Below are positions 53,127 to 61,316 of a stretch of 64,000 bases of DNA, one piece after another; position 1 is the first letter of the stretch; the number at the start of each line of letters is the position of its first letter. A program made the translations under genes and the position numbers. The DNA comes from Streptomyces lincolnensis (lineage in GTDB: Bacteria; Actinomycetota; Actinomycetes; Streptomycetales; Streptomycetaceae). The notes beneath the pieces were generated by a model. The model was not told the origin of the DNA and did not search any database. It worked only from the letters and a program-made list of their open reading frames with translations. The stretch is taken from the NCBI RefSeq assembly GCF_021173675.1, contig NZ_JAIHON010000021.1:106048-170047 (forward strand), written 5' to 3'.

Positions 53127-54314
53127 TCAGGCCCGCCGCGTCGCGGGAGTACGGCCCCGATCCGCGCCCGTGCCCTGCCACGCCACCCCACGCGCCACGA
53201 CCATCGCCACGGCGACCAGCCCCGCACTCACCCACACCGGTGACCGATAACCGCCCCCGGCGTCGATCACCGCGCCCCCGAGCCAGGGCCCGCACGCGGC
53301 GCCGATGTTGAAGGCCGCCGTGGCGAAGGCACCGGCGAGGGTGGGAGCGGCGGGGGCCGTGTAGAGGGCCCGGGAGATGAGGGTGGAGCCGACGGCGAAG
53401 GAGAGGGCGCCCTGGGAGAGGACGAGCCCGAGGGCCAGCACCGGGTGCCCGGCGCCGAGGGCGAGGGCGCACCAGCCGAGGCAGAGGACGGTGCCGCCCG
53501 CGCCGACGACCGCCCCGGGCCGCCGGTCGGCGAACCGCCCGCCGACCCGCACCCCCAGAAACGCCCCGAGCCCGAACAGCGCGAGCACCACCGGCACCCC
53601 ACCCCCGTCCAGCCCGGTGACCTGCGTGACCAGCGGCGCGAGATAGGTGAACGTGCAGAAGGTCGCCCCGTTCACCAGCGCACCCAGCAGCAGGACGGTG
53701 AGCAGCCGGGGTTCGCGCAGGGCCCCCAGTTCCGCCCGCAGCGCCGGGGCGGGCCGTACGGACTCGGCGGTACCGGCCGGCACGGACCGGGCCACCGCCA
53801 CCACGGCGGGCAACGACAGGACCGTCACCGCCCAGAACGCCGAACGCCACCCCCAGAACTGGCCCAGCAGCGCCCCGGCGGGCACCCCCACCACACAGGC
53901 GAGGGTCACCCCGCCCAGCAGCACCGACGTGGCCCGGCCCTTGGCGTCCGCCGGCACCATGGCCACGGCGGTCGCCAGCGCGACGGCCAGGAACCCGGCG
54001 TTGGCGAGCGCCCCCACCACCCGGGTGGCGAGCAGCACCCCGAAACTGTCGGTCAGCGCACCGACGACGTGGACACCCACGAAGGCGACCAGGAAACCCA
54101 GCAGCGCACCCCGCCGCGACCAGCGCCGGGCGAGCCCGGCCATCAGGGGCGCCCCGACGACCATCCCCGCGGCGAAGGCCGAGGTGAGCGCCCCCGCGGC
54201 GGGGACGGAGACGTGCAGATCCCGGGCGATGTCCGGCACCAGACCGGACAGCATGAACTCGGACGTGCCCTGGGCGAACACGGCGACGCCCAGCAGGAAC
54301 AACGCGAACGGCAT
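53127..54314 (-). CDS. MFS exporter, chloramphenicol-efflux (Cmx/CmlR) type
   Basis: A 395-aa, 12-helix DHA1 exporter. The first helix, FALFLLGVAVFAQGTSEFMLSGL, and the following PDIARDLHVSVPAAGALTSAFAAGMVVGAPLMAGLA are characteristic of actinobacterial chloramphenicol exporters. The true start is ATG 54314 (GCGGAG upstream); the frame is open to 54425 but the extra N-terminus would be atypical. It lies downstream of the GT87-like gene on the same strand with 213 bases between. Chloramphenicol is a recalled family substrate only. Confidence 0.85.
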   Translation of the reverse strand: MPFALFLLGVAVFAQGTSEFMLSGLVPDIARDLHVSVPAAGALTSAFAAGMVVGAPLMAGLARRWSRRGALLGFLVAFVGVHVVGALTDSFGVLLATRVVGALANAGFLAVALATAVAMVPADAKGRATSVLLGGVTLACVVGVPAGALLGQFWGWRSAFWAVTVLSLPAVVAVARSVPAGTAESVRPAPALRAELGALREPRLLTVLLLGALVNGATFCTFTYLAPLVTQVTGLDGGGVPVVLALFGLGAFLGVRVGGRFADRRPGAVVGAGGTVLCLGWCALALGAGHPVLALGLVLSQGALSFAVGSTLISRALYTAPAAPTLAGAFATAAFNIGAACGPWLGGAVIDAGGGYRSPVWVSAGLVAVAMVVARGVAWQGTGADRGRTPATRRA

Positions 54315-54527
54315 GAGGAAACTCCGCAACCCGAAGTCGTAGAAGAAGACACACACGACACGCGGAACCGGCCGTCCGGCAGCGGCGAGCGACATGGGCA
54401 CGACGACTTCCGGGGTGCGGAACACACCACCCGGAGAAGGAGAGGGGACTCAGCCCGGCATCACGACCAGCCACCGGAGAACCGGTGGCCGGAGTCTGGA
54501 CGCCTCGGGACTGGACACGGCGGCAGG

Positions 54528-55850
54528 CTACTCGCGGGCGGCCGGCGAGGCGACCGAATAAACGCGGTCCGGGTGGCCGGCGGGAGGGGACGCGGTGGGG
54601 GAGCGTTCGGCGGCGAACGACGGCAGCCGGAACCAGGCCGTGAGGACCAGGGGGAGGACGAGGTAGCCGAAGCGGGTGGCCGGGATCAGGCAGATGGCGA
54701 TGGCCAGGCCGAGGGCCAGCCGGTACGCCGCGGCCCGGACGGTGCGGGGCGGGCGTATCAGGAGCGAGAGCGCCACCCCGAGCGCGGCGAGCCCGAGGGC
54801 GGCTGTGGCGAGGGTGGAGCCACCGGGGACGTGGGCGGCCAGCAGGTGGCCCGGCAGGGGGCTGGCGGCCGGGGAACGGACACCGCCCTCACCGAGGGGG
54901 AAGAGGACGACGTGCTCGACGAAGGCGTGCGGGTCGGCGAGGGCGACGGGTACGACGGCCAGGGCCGACACGGACAGGGCGGTGGCCGCCGCGCGCAGGC
55001 TCGTCCGGCGGCCCGCCGTGACCGCGAGCAGGACCAGCCCGACCGGCAGCAGCGGCCACGCCGTCCACTTCAGCGCGGCCGCGGCTCCCATGGCCGCACC
55101 GGCCGCCACGCCCGACCCGCCCCGGCCCGCCAGCGCCAGGCCCAGGCACATCAGCCCGACCACCGGCAGGTCCACTCCACCGACGGCCAGCGGGAGGGCG
55201 ACCGCCGGGAATCCGGCGAGCAGCGTCACCGCGCTCACGGGCCCCGCCGCCGACGGGACCAGCGCCGCTCGGGCGGGCCGCCGGGCGGCGAAGAACATGC
55301 AGACCAGGAACGCGACGCCGAACCACACCCGCGCGTCGGTGAGCGCTCCGCCGCCGAACAGGGCCCGGGGCAGGCCGAAGAGCGCCATGCCGGGCAGATA
55401 CGGGGTGTACTCCACGGTCCGCGCCGGATCCGGCAGATACGGGCTCCCGGAGTGCAGCAGCAGCGCGCCGGAACGCTCGACGACACCGACCTCGGACTGG
55501 GCGTCGCCCGTCGCCACGAGCACCGCCAGCGGTACGACGACCGCGCCGGCCAGCGCGGCGAGCGCACCGGCCCGGTTCCGGGGACGCGCGTCCCGCAGGG
55601 TGAGCACCGCCGCCGTGGCGTACCCGACGGCCGCGCAGATGCCCCACACCCGGTGCGGACCGAGCGCCGTCGTCGCGGCCAGCACGAGGGCGAACCCCGC
55701 GCACGCCGCCCAGTAGGCCCAGGTCCAGTGGGTCCGGGCCCGGCGGGCCGAGGTAGCGGAGGACGCGGACCGGCCGAGGTGTCCCACCCCCGTGAGGACA
55801 CCTCGGGCGGTCCGCGAGGGCCGCGTGGAGGCCCTCTGGGTGATCGTCAT
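54528..55850 (-). CDS. Polytopic GT-C glycosyltransferase-like protein (GT87)
   Basis: A 440-aa protein with about ten hydrophobic segments, resembling GT87 (PimE-like) polyprenol-phosphate-mannose-dependent transferases. It has the early extracytoplasmic loop SGALLLHSGSPYLPDPART and VEYTPYLPGM, and the aromatic-rich membrane segments of the family (ALKWTAWPLLPVGL). No catalytic Asp was identified with certainty. ATG 55850 follows a GAGG and removes a low-complexity extension. It diverges from the nSTAND gene. Confidence 0.7.
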   Translation of the reverse strand: MTITQRASTRPSRTARGVLTGVGHLGRSASSATSARRARTHWTWAYWAACAGFALVLAATTALGPHRVWGICAAVGYATAAVLTLRDARPRNRAGALAALAGAVVVPLAVLVATGDAQSEVGVVERSGALLLHSGSPYLPDPARTVEYTPYLPGMALFGLPRALFGGGALTDARVWFGVAFLVCMFFAARRPARAALVPSAAGPVSAVTLLAGFPAVALPLAVGGVDLPVVGLMCLGLALAGRGGSGVAAGAAMGAAAALKWTAWPLLPVGLVLLAVTAGRRTSLRAAATALSVSALAVVPVALADPHAFVEHVVLFPLGEGGVRSPAASPLPGHLLAAHVPGGSTLATAALGLAALGVALSLLIRPPRTVRAAAYRLALGLAIAICLIPATRFGYLVLPLVLTAWFRLPSFAAERSPTASPPAGHPDRVYSVASPAARE

Positions 55851-55884
55851 GTCGCCTCGCACGAGCGTCGTCGCAGTCGTCGGA

Positions 55885-55919
55885 AGGGACCGCACGGATA
55901 CGGATGCGGTGCGGTCCCT
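55885..55919. other. Inverted repeat in the divergent GT87/nSTAND region
   Basis: AGGGACCGCAC (55885-55895) pairs with GTGCGGTCCCT (55909-55919), with a 13-base centre. It lies 35 bases upstream of the GT87 start and could be an operator or a hairpin. Confidence 0.4.
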
Positions 55920-56026
55920 GGAACGAGGCCCGCGACAACGAGTTCAGCGGCCGGCGCGTTGTTCAGCAGCCACCGCACGCCACTCCGAACAAAGCGAAAG
56001 TGCCTGGTGGTCGGCGGGGAGACGCC

Positions 56027-56056
56027 TTGCGGGCGGTCCGCGGGGTTCCTTAGGGT
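56027..56056 (+). promoter_or_regulatory. Promoter of the HTH-nSTAND-WD40 gene
   Basis: TTGCGG (56027-56032), 18 bases, TAGGGT (56051-56056), giving a start near 56063 and a leader of about 58 bases before ATG 56121. Confidence 0.55.
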
Positions 56057-56120
56057 GGCGACGGCGAACAGGCGTCTGTGTCGGACGGGGCAGGCGGGGG
56101 CGGGGGGAGACGGAGCGGAC

Positions 56121-59100
56121 ATGGGCCGTCGCGAGACTCCTGTCGATCCGGCCGCCGGGCCGGTCCCGCGTTTCTCCTACGCGCTGCGCAAACTGCGCCA
56201 GGAGGCCGGCGGCGTCACCTACCGCGAACTCGCCCGCCGCGCCCACTTCTCGGTCACCGCGCTCTCCCAGGCCGCCGCCGGCGAGCAACTGCCCTCGCTC
56301 CAGGTGACCCTGGCCTACGTCCGGGCCTGCGGGGGCGACGAGCGGGAGTGGGAGCGGCGCTGGCAGGAGACGGAACGGGAGGTCCGCGAGGCCGCCGCCC
56401 GTAAGGACGACGACGCCGAGCCGCCGTACCAAGGTCTGGCCCGTTTCGAACCCGACGACCACGACCGTTACTTCGGCCGCGACCGCCTCGTCACCGCCCT
56501 GCGGGAGCTGGTCCACGAGCGCAGGTTCACCGCGGTCTTCGGACCCTCCGGCAGCGGCAAGTCCTCCCTCCTGCGGGCCGGACTGATCCCCGCCCTGCGC
56601 GCCGAGCGCGAACTCGCCGCCATCCGCGTCCTCACCCCGGGCGAGCACCCGGCGCGGACCCACGCCGACGCCCTGAAGGCGGTAGCAGAACCTGCCGTAC
56701 GGGAAGAGGCCGCTCCGCAGTCGGGGGAGCCCGGCCGCGATGTCCTCCTCGTCGTCGACCAGTTCGAGGAGGTCTTCACCCTCTGCCGGGACGCGGCCGA
56801 GCGCCGCGCCTTCATCGACCTGCTGCTCGCCGCCCGCGCGCCCGCGTCCCGGCTGCGGGTCGTCATCGCCGTGCGCGCGGACTTCTACGGCCGGTGCGCC
56901 GAACACCGGGGCCTGGCGGACGCGTTGGGGGAGGCCGGGCTGCTGGTGGGGCCGCTGGAGCCGGCCGAACTGCGCGAGGTGATCGTCAAACCGGCCCAGA
57001 CGGCGGGCCACATCGTCGAACGGGCCCTGACCGCCCGCCTGATGGAGGAGACCGCGGAGGAACCCGGCGGTCTCCCGCTGCTGTCCCACGTCCTGCGCGA
57101 GACCTGGCGGCGCCGCCACGGCCGGGCACTGACCCTGGAGGCGTACGAGGCCGCGGGCGGCGTCCACGGCGCCATCGCCCAGACCGCCGAGGAGGTCTAC
57201 GCCGGGCTCTCCGCCGACCACGCGGAACTCGCCCGCCTGATCCTGCTGCGGCTGATCACCCCCGGCGAGGGCTCCCAGGACACCCGCCGCCCGATCGAGC
57301 GCGCCGAACTCGACTTCACGCGCTCCCCGGGACCGGACACCCCCCTCGCCGCGCACACCCCCGCCGAGGCCGCCGACATCTCCCTCGTCCTGGACCGTCT
57401 CGCCCGTGCCCGGCTGATCACGCTCGACCACGGCACCGTGGATCTCGCGCACGAGGCGCTGATCACCGCCTGGCCGCGGCTGTCCGGGTGGATCGACGCC
57501 GAGCGCGAACAGCTGCGGGCGCACCGGCGGTTGACCGAGGCGGCGCGCACCTGGGACGAGCTCGGCCGGGACCCGGGCGCGCTGTACCGGGGCACCCGGC
57601 TGGCCACCGCCGAGGAGCAGCTCGCCGACGCCTCGCTCACCGCGCCGGAGCGCGCCTTCCTGACCGCGAGCAGTCGTGCGCGCCGGGCCGAACGGCGCAG
57701 GCGGCGCGGTCTCGTCGGGGCCCTCGCGACCCTGCTGGTGCTCGCCCTCGTCGCCGGTGCCATGGCCTGGCAGCAGGGCCGGACCAGCGACCGGCGCCAT
57801 GTGGAGGCCGAGGCCCGCCGGATCGCCGCGGTGGCGGAGAGCGTGCGCTTCTCCGACCCCCGCACGGCGATGCGGCTCGGTGTGGCCGCCGCTCGGCTCG
57901 CCGACACGACGGAGACCCGGTCGGCGCTGATCGGCGCGATGGCCCAGCGGGACGAGGACGTGTTCGCGGTGCCCGGCGCGGACGACGGCTTCGACGGCTC
58001 GGGCAACGACGTGCGCCGGGTGACGGCGGACGGCAGATCGGTGGTGTCCGTCACCGCCGACCGGGTCCGGATGTGGGACCTGCGGACACACCGCCTCACC
58101 GTCTCCGCACCGGGTCCCGGACAGCTGATGGACGGTGTCCCGGCCGCCGTCGGCCCGGACGGCCGGACGCTCGCGCTGCTGACCGGCGACGGGATCAGGC
58201 TGTGGGACGTGCGGACCGCGCGCGTGACCAGGACGCTCCCCGGTGTGGACGCCACGGAGCAGCCGGAGGTCGGTTTCGGCGGCTCCACCCTCGCCGCAGC
58301 GGACTGGGACGGGACCGTCCACGCCTGGGACCTGCGCACCGGCCGCAGGATGCTGCGGATCTCCGGGGTCACCGCGGACGGCCTGGCCGTCAGCCCCGAC
58401 GGCCGCCGGCTCGCCCTGTGCACGGGCACCCGGTCGGTGCGGCTCTGGGACGTCACGCACCGCAGGGAGACCACCGCCCCCTGGGCCGCGCGGGTGCGCC
58501 CGGCCGACTGCCTCGACCACACCCTGGCGTTCACCCCGGACAGCCGGACACTCACCGCCGTCGGCGACGACGGCGTCCACGGATGGGACCTGCGCACCGG
58601 CCGCCGGACCCTGCACCTGGAGGCGGCCGGGCTGACCCAGGTCTGGTCCGGCGCCGACGACAGGTTCCTCATGGCCACGGGACCCCACCAACTCCTGGTG
58701 TGGCGGGTGGCGAACCCGTATCTGCCCGTGCTGCGCAAGCGGCTGACCGCCGACGAGTGGACCGGCGTCACCCTCGACCGCGGCGCCCGCGCCGTGCGCT
58801 ACCTCAGCGGCTCGGGAACCGTCGTGCGCTCACTGGCCCTCGGCGGGGCCACGACCGGGAAGTGGCCGACGACCATGGCGTACCGGGCGCGGCTCTCCGG
58901 CGACGGCCGCACCCTGGCCCGCGCGGTCGAACAAGGAGGCCGACAGCGCTGGCAGGTCGTGGACACCCGCAGCGGCCGGGTGGTCTTCGAGCCCCCGGGC
59001 GGCACCTGCCCCGACGGCGAGGACCAGAGCTGCGCCGACCTCCTGGCCCTCAGCGACGACGGCCGCCACCTCGCGCGCGGCCGGAGCCTGAACCCCGACC

Positions 59101-59939
59101 GGGCCGGGGCGCCGGACGCGACCCGGATCACCGTGTGGGACCTCAGGACCCGTCGCGCGTACGCCACCGTGGACATCCCGAACGACGGGCAGGACGCCCC
59201 CGCCGTCAACGGGATCGCCCTCGACGCCCACGCCCGCACCCTGGTGGTGTTCCGGTCGGCGTTCCGGCCGTCCGTCGAGGTGTGGGACCTGCGCCGGGAG
59301 AAGCGGGTGAGGACCGTGCACAGCGGCCGCCCCGGCGACTCCGTCGTCTTCGGCTCCACCGGCACGGTCATGGCCCTGCGCCCTGACGGGGACCGGCTGG
59401 TGACCCAGGACGGGCTGGTCGCCGACCTCGGCGCGGGACGCATGGAGCCCCGCGTGCTCGGCGAGGACATGCTCCAGACGGCGGCCTTCAGCCCGGACGG
59501 CACCCGTCTGGCGGTGGGCGACATCCTGGGCCGCGTCACCCTCTGGGACGGGTCGGCGCGCACCCGCCTGGGCGTGCTGGACGGATCCGCCTCCGACGCC
59601 GGTGCCGACCCGACGGGCGGAGTGACCGCGCTGGCCTTCTCCCACGACGGCCGCACCCTCGCGGTCGCGGGCTCGGAAGGCACCGTACGGCTCTGGGACG
59701 TCTCCTCCCAACGGCTGCTCGGCACCGCCCTGCCGGCCCCGGGCGACCAGACGCAGGCGCTGGCGTTCGGCCCGGACGACGGCACGCTGTACGCCTCCGG
59801 CACCCATATCGCCGTACAGCGGTACGACCTCGCTCCGGACCACCTCGTCGCCCAGGTCTGCGCCCGCGCCGGCTCCGGCCTCTCCCGCGCCGACTGGAAG
59901 ACGTACCTCCCGGACATCCCCTACCGCCGGACCTGTTGA
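56121..59939 (+). CDS. HTH-nSTAND-WD40 protein
   Basis: A 1272-aa protein. Residues 15-75 are an XRE-like HTH (YALRKLRQEAGGVTYRELAR, HFSVTALSQAAAGEQLPS). A STAND NTPase follows, with FGRDRLV, Walker A FGPSGSGKSSLLRAG (about 136-150) and Walker B DVLLVVDQFEEVF. A hydrophobic segment near 540 (LVGALATLLVLALVAGAMAW) precedes a WD40-repeat C-terminus with VWDLRT and LWDV blades (about 590-1260). Such proteins act as ligand-gated switches. ATG 56121 has GGAGACGGAGCG upstream. The partner and output are unknown. Confidence 0.88.
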   Translation: MGRRETPVDPAAGPVPRFSYALRKLRQEAGGVTYRELARRAHFSVTALSQAAAGEQLPSLQVTLAYVRACGGDEREWERRWQETEREVREAAARKDDDAEPPYQGLARFEPDDHDRYFGRDRLVTALRELVHERRFTAVFGPSGSGKSSLLRAGLIPALRAERELAAIRVLTPGEHPARTHADALKAVAEPAVREEAAPQSGEPGRDVLLVVDQFEEVFTLCRDAAERRAFIDLLLAARAPASRLRVVIAVRADFYGRCAEHRGLADALGEAGLLVGPLEPAELREVIVKPAQTAGHIVERALTARLMEETAEEPGGLPLLSHVLRETWRRRHGRALTLEAYEAAGGVHGAIAQTAEEVYAGLSADHAELARLILLRLITPGEGSQDTRRPIERAELDFTRSPGPDTPLAAHTPAEAADISLVLDRLARARLITLDHGTVDLAHEALITAWPRLSGWIDAEREQLRAHRRLTEAARTWDELGRDPGALYRGTRLATAEEQLADASLTAPERAFLTASSRARRAERRRRRGLVGALATLLVLALVAGAMAWQQGRTSDRRHVEAEARRIAAVAESVRFSDPRTAMRLGVAAARLADTTETRSALIGAMAQRDEDVFAVPGADDGFDGSGNDVRRVTADGRSVVSVTADRVRMWDLRTHRLTVSAPGPGQLMDGVPAAVGPDGRTLALLTGDGIRLWDVRTARVTRTLPGVDATEQPEVGFGGSTLAAADWDGTVHAWDLRTGRRMLRISGVTADGLAVSPDGRRLALCTGTRSVRLWDVTHRRETTAPWAARVRPADCLDHTLAFTPDSRTLTAVGDDGVHGWDLRTGRRTLHLEAAGLTQVWSGADDRFLMATGPHQLLVWRVANPYLPVLRKRLTADEWTGVTLDRGARAVRYLSGSGTVVRSLALGGATTGKWPTTMAYRARLSGDGRTLARAVEQGGRQRWQVVDTRSGRVVFEPPGGTCPDGEDQSCADLLALSDDGRHLARGRSLNPDRAGAPDATRITVWDLRTRRAYATVDIPNDGQDAPAVNGIALDAHARTLVVFRSAFRPSVEVWDLRREKRVRTVHSGRPGDSVVFGSTGTVMALRPDGDRLVTQDGLVADLGAGRMEPRVLGEDMLQTAAFSPDGTRLAVGDILGRVTLWDGSARTRLGVLDGSASDAGADPTGGVTALAFSHDGRTLAVAGSEGTVRLWDVSSQRLLGTALPAPGDQTQALAFGPDDGTLYASGTHIAVQRYDLAPDHLVAQVCARAGSGLSRADWKTYLPDIPYRRTC

Positions 59940-59979
59940 TCCCCCGGCGCCGGGACGCGTTCCCCTCTACGGTGTCGTC

Positions 59980-60588
59980 GTGCCGTCCTCCGACTCCGAC
60001 GAAACCGTGGCCTTTCCGTCCTCCGACTCCGACGAATCCCTGGCCTTCCCGTCCGCCGCCGACCTGGACGCCTGGCTGACCGCCCATCCCGCGCCGTACC
60101 CCGGTCTCTGGGTGAAGGTCGCGAAGAAGGGCTCGGGTCCGCCTTCCGTGACCGCCGCCGAGGTCAACGACGTGGCCCTGTGCCACGGCTGGATCACCGG
60201 GCACCGCAAGGGCCTCGACGCCGTGCACTACCTCCAGCGGATCACCCCGCGCCGGCCCGGCAGCCTCTGGTCGATGGTCAACGTGCGCCGGGTGGAGGAG
60301 CTGACCGCGGCCGGCCGGATGCGCCCCGCGGGCCTCGCGGAGGTGGCCGCGGCGCAGGCGGACGGGCGGTGGGAGAAGGCGTACGCGTCGCAGAGCGAGG
60401 CCGTGGTTCCCGACGACCTGGCCGCCGCGCTGGAACGGGACCCGGTGGCCCGGGCGGCCTTCGAAGGCCTCGGGAGGACGGACCGCTACCTGCTCGTGCT
60501 GCCGCTCCTGCGGGCCCGCACCCCGCGGAGCCGGGCGCAGCGCCTGTCGGCCGCGCTCACCCGGCTGACCGGGGACCCACCGGCATGA
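59980..60588 (+). CDS. YdeI/OmpD-associated-like protein
   Basis: A 202-aa cytoplasmic protein related to YdeI-type small proteins; VTAAEVNDVALCHGWITGHRKGLD and ITPRRPGSLWSMVNVRRVEEL match that family from memory. The N-terminus has a near-perfect tandem duplication: PSSDSDETVAF then PSSDSDESLAF. GTG 59980 lies 6 bases after TACGGT (59968-59973), so the mRNA may be leaderless. The gene is convergent with yceI and ends 11 bases before it. Confidence 0.75.
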   Translation: MPSSDSDETVAFPSSDSDESLAFPSAADLDAWLTAHPAPYPGLWVKVAKKGSGPPSVTAAEVNDVALCHGWITGHRKGLDAVHYLQRITPRRPGSLWSMVNVRRVEELTAAGRMRPAGLAEVAAAQADGRWEKAYASQSEAVVPDDLAAALERDPVARAAFEGLGRTDRYLLVLPLLRARTPRSRAQRLSAALTRLTGDPPA

Positions 60589-60599
60589 CCGCCGAGGGC

Positions 60600-61154
60600 T
60601 CAGGCGTTCCTGATCGCGGAGATGTCGAAGTTCAGCTTGATCTTGTCGGAGACCAGGACGCCGCCCGTCTCCAGCGTGGCGTTCCAGGTCAGGCCCCACT
60701 CGGAGCGCTTGATCTCGGCCTTGCCCTCGAAGCCGACGCGCTCGTTGCCGAAGGGGTCCTTGGCGGCGCCGTTGAACTCCAGGTCGATGGTGATCGGCCT
60801 GGTGGTGCCGAGGATCGTCAGGTCGCCGGTGATGCGGTAGTCCTCGTCCCCGAGCGCCTCCGCCGCGGTGGAGCGGAACGTCATCGTCGGGAACTCGTCG
60901 GTCTTGAAGAAGTCCGCGCTCTTGAGGTGCCCGTCACGGTCCGGCGACCCCGTGTCGATGCTGTCCATCTTGACGTCGATGGAGGCGGTCGACGCGGCCG
61001 GGTCGCCGCCGTCCAGGTGCAGCGAGCCGCTGAAGTCGAGGAACTTGCCCTTGACGTTGGTCACCATGGCGTGGCGCACGGTGAAGCCGATCGTGGAGTG
61101 GGCGGCGTCGATCGTGTAGTCGCCGGTCAGTGCGGTCAGGTCGGTGTTCGCCAT
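60600..61154 (-). CDS. YceI-family protein
   Basis: A 184-aa beta-barrel protein of the YceI family, which binds polyisoprenoid-like lipids. Conserved features: TIDAAHSTIGFTVRHAMVTNVKGKF, the HLKSADFF-TDEFPTM pattern, and TRPITIDLEFNG. It has no signal peptide, unlike periplasmic E. coli YceI. A long 16-bp inverted repeat flanks its promoter region (61175-61239), which suggests control by a MarR- or similar regulator not present here. Confidence 0.9.
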   Translation of the reverse strand: MANTDLTALTGDYTIDAAHSTIGFTVRHAMVTNVKGKFLDFSGSLHLDGGDPAASTASIDVKMDSIDTGSPDRDGHLKSADFFKTDEFPTMTFRSTAAEALGDEDYRITGDLTILGTTRPITIDLEFNGAAKDPFGNERVGFEGKAEIKRSEWGLTWNATLETGGVLVSDKIKLNFDISAIRNA

Positions 61155-61174
61155 GACGTGCTCCCAGAAGTGAG

Positions 61175-61239
61175 GATGTTGAACGTTGAACTACCTAACG
61201 CGCACGACCGTAGACCTATTCCATTCAACTTTCAACATC
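61175..61239. promoter_or_regulatory. Spaced 16-bp inverted repeat upstream of yceI
   Basis: GATGTTGAACGTTGAA (61175-61190) and TTCAACTTTCAACATC (61224-61239) are inverted copies with one mismatch, their centres 49 bases apart. Each arm contains two TTGAA units. The nearer arm lies about 20 bases from the yceI ATG. Confidence 0.65.
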
Positions 61240-61316
61240 ATCGACGAAGTGTCTGCGAGAGACTCGGCGAGTGACTCGGCGGGAGTGTCGCCGCGAGAGT
61301 CGTCGGGAGCCCCGGC

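Noticed and set aside
53127..54314. Chloramphenicol resistance gene as an acquired element
   Set aside because: Its base composition matches its neighbours, and no mobile element flanks it; it looks like a chromosomal family member.
53445..56120. A continuous + strand frame leading into the HTH-nSTAND-WD40 gene
   Set aside because: It lies antisense to the exporter and GT87-like genes and has low-complexity Arg/Gly/Pro content; the real start is ATG 56121 with a promoter and ribosome site.
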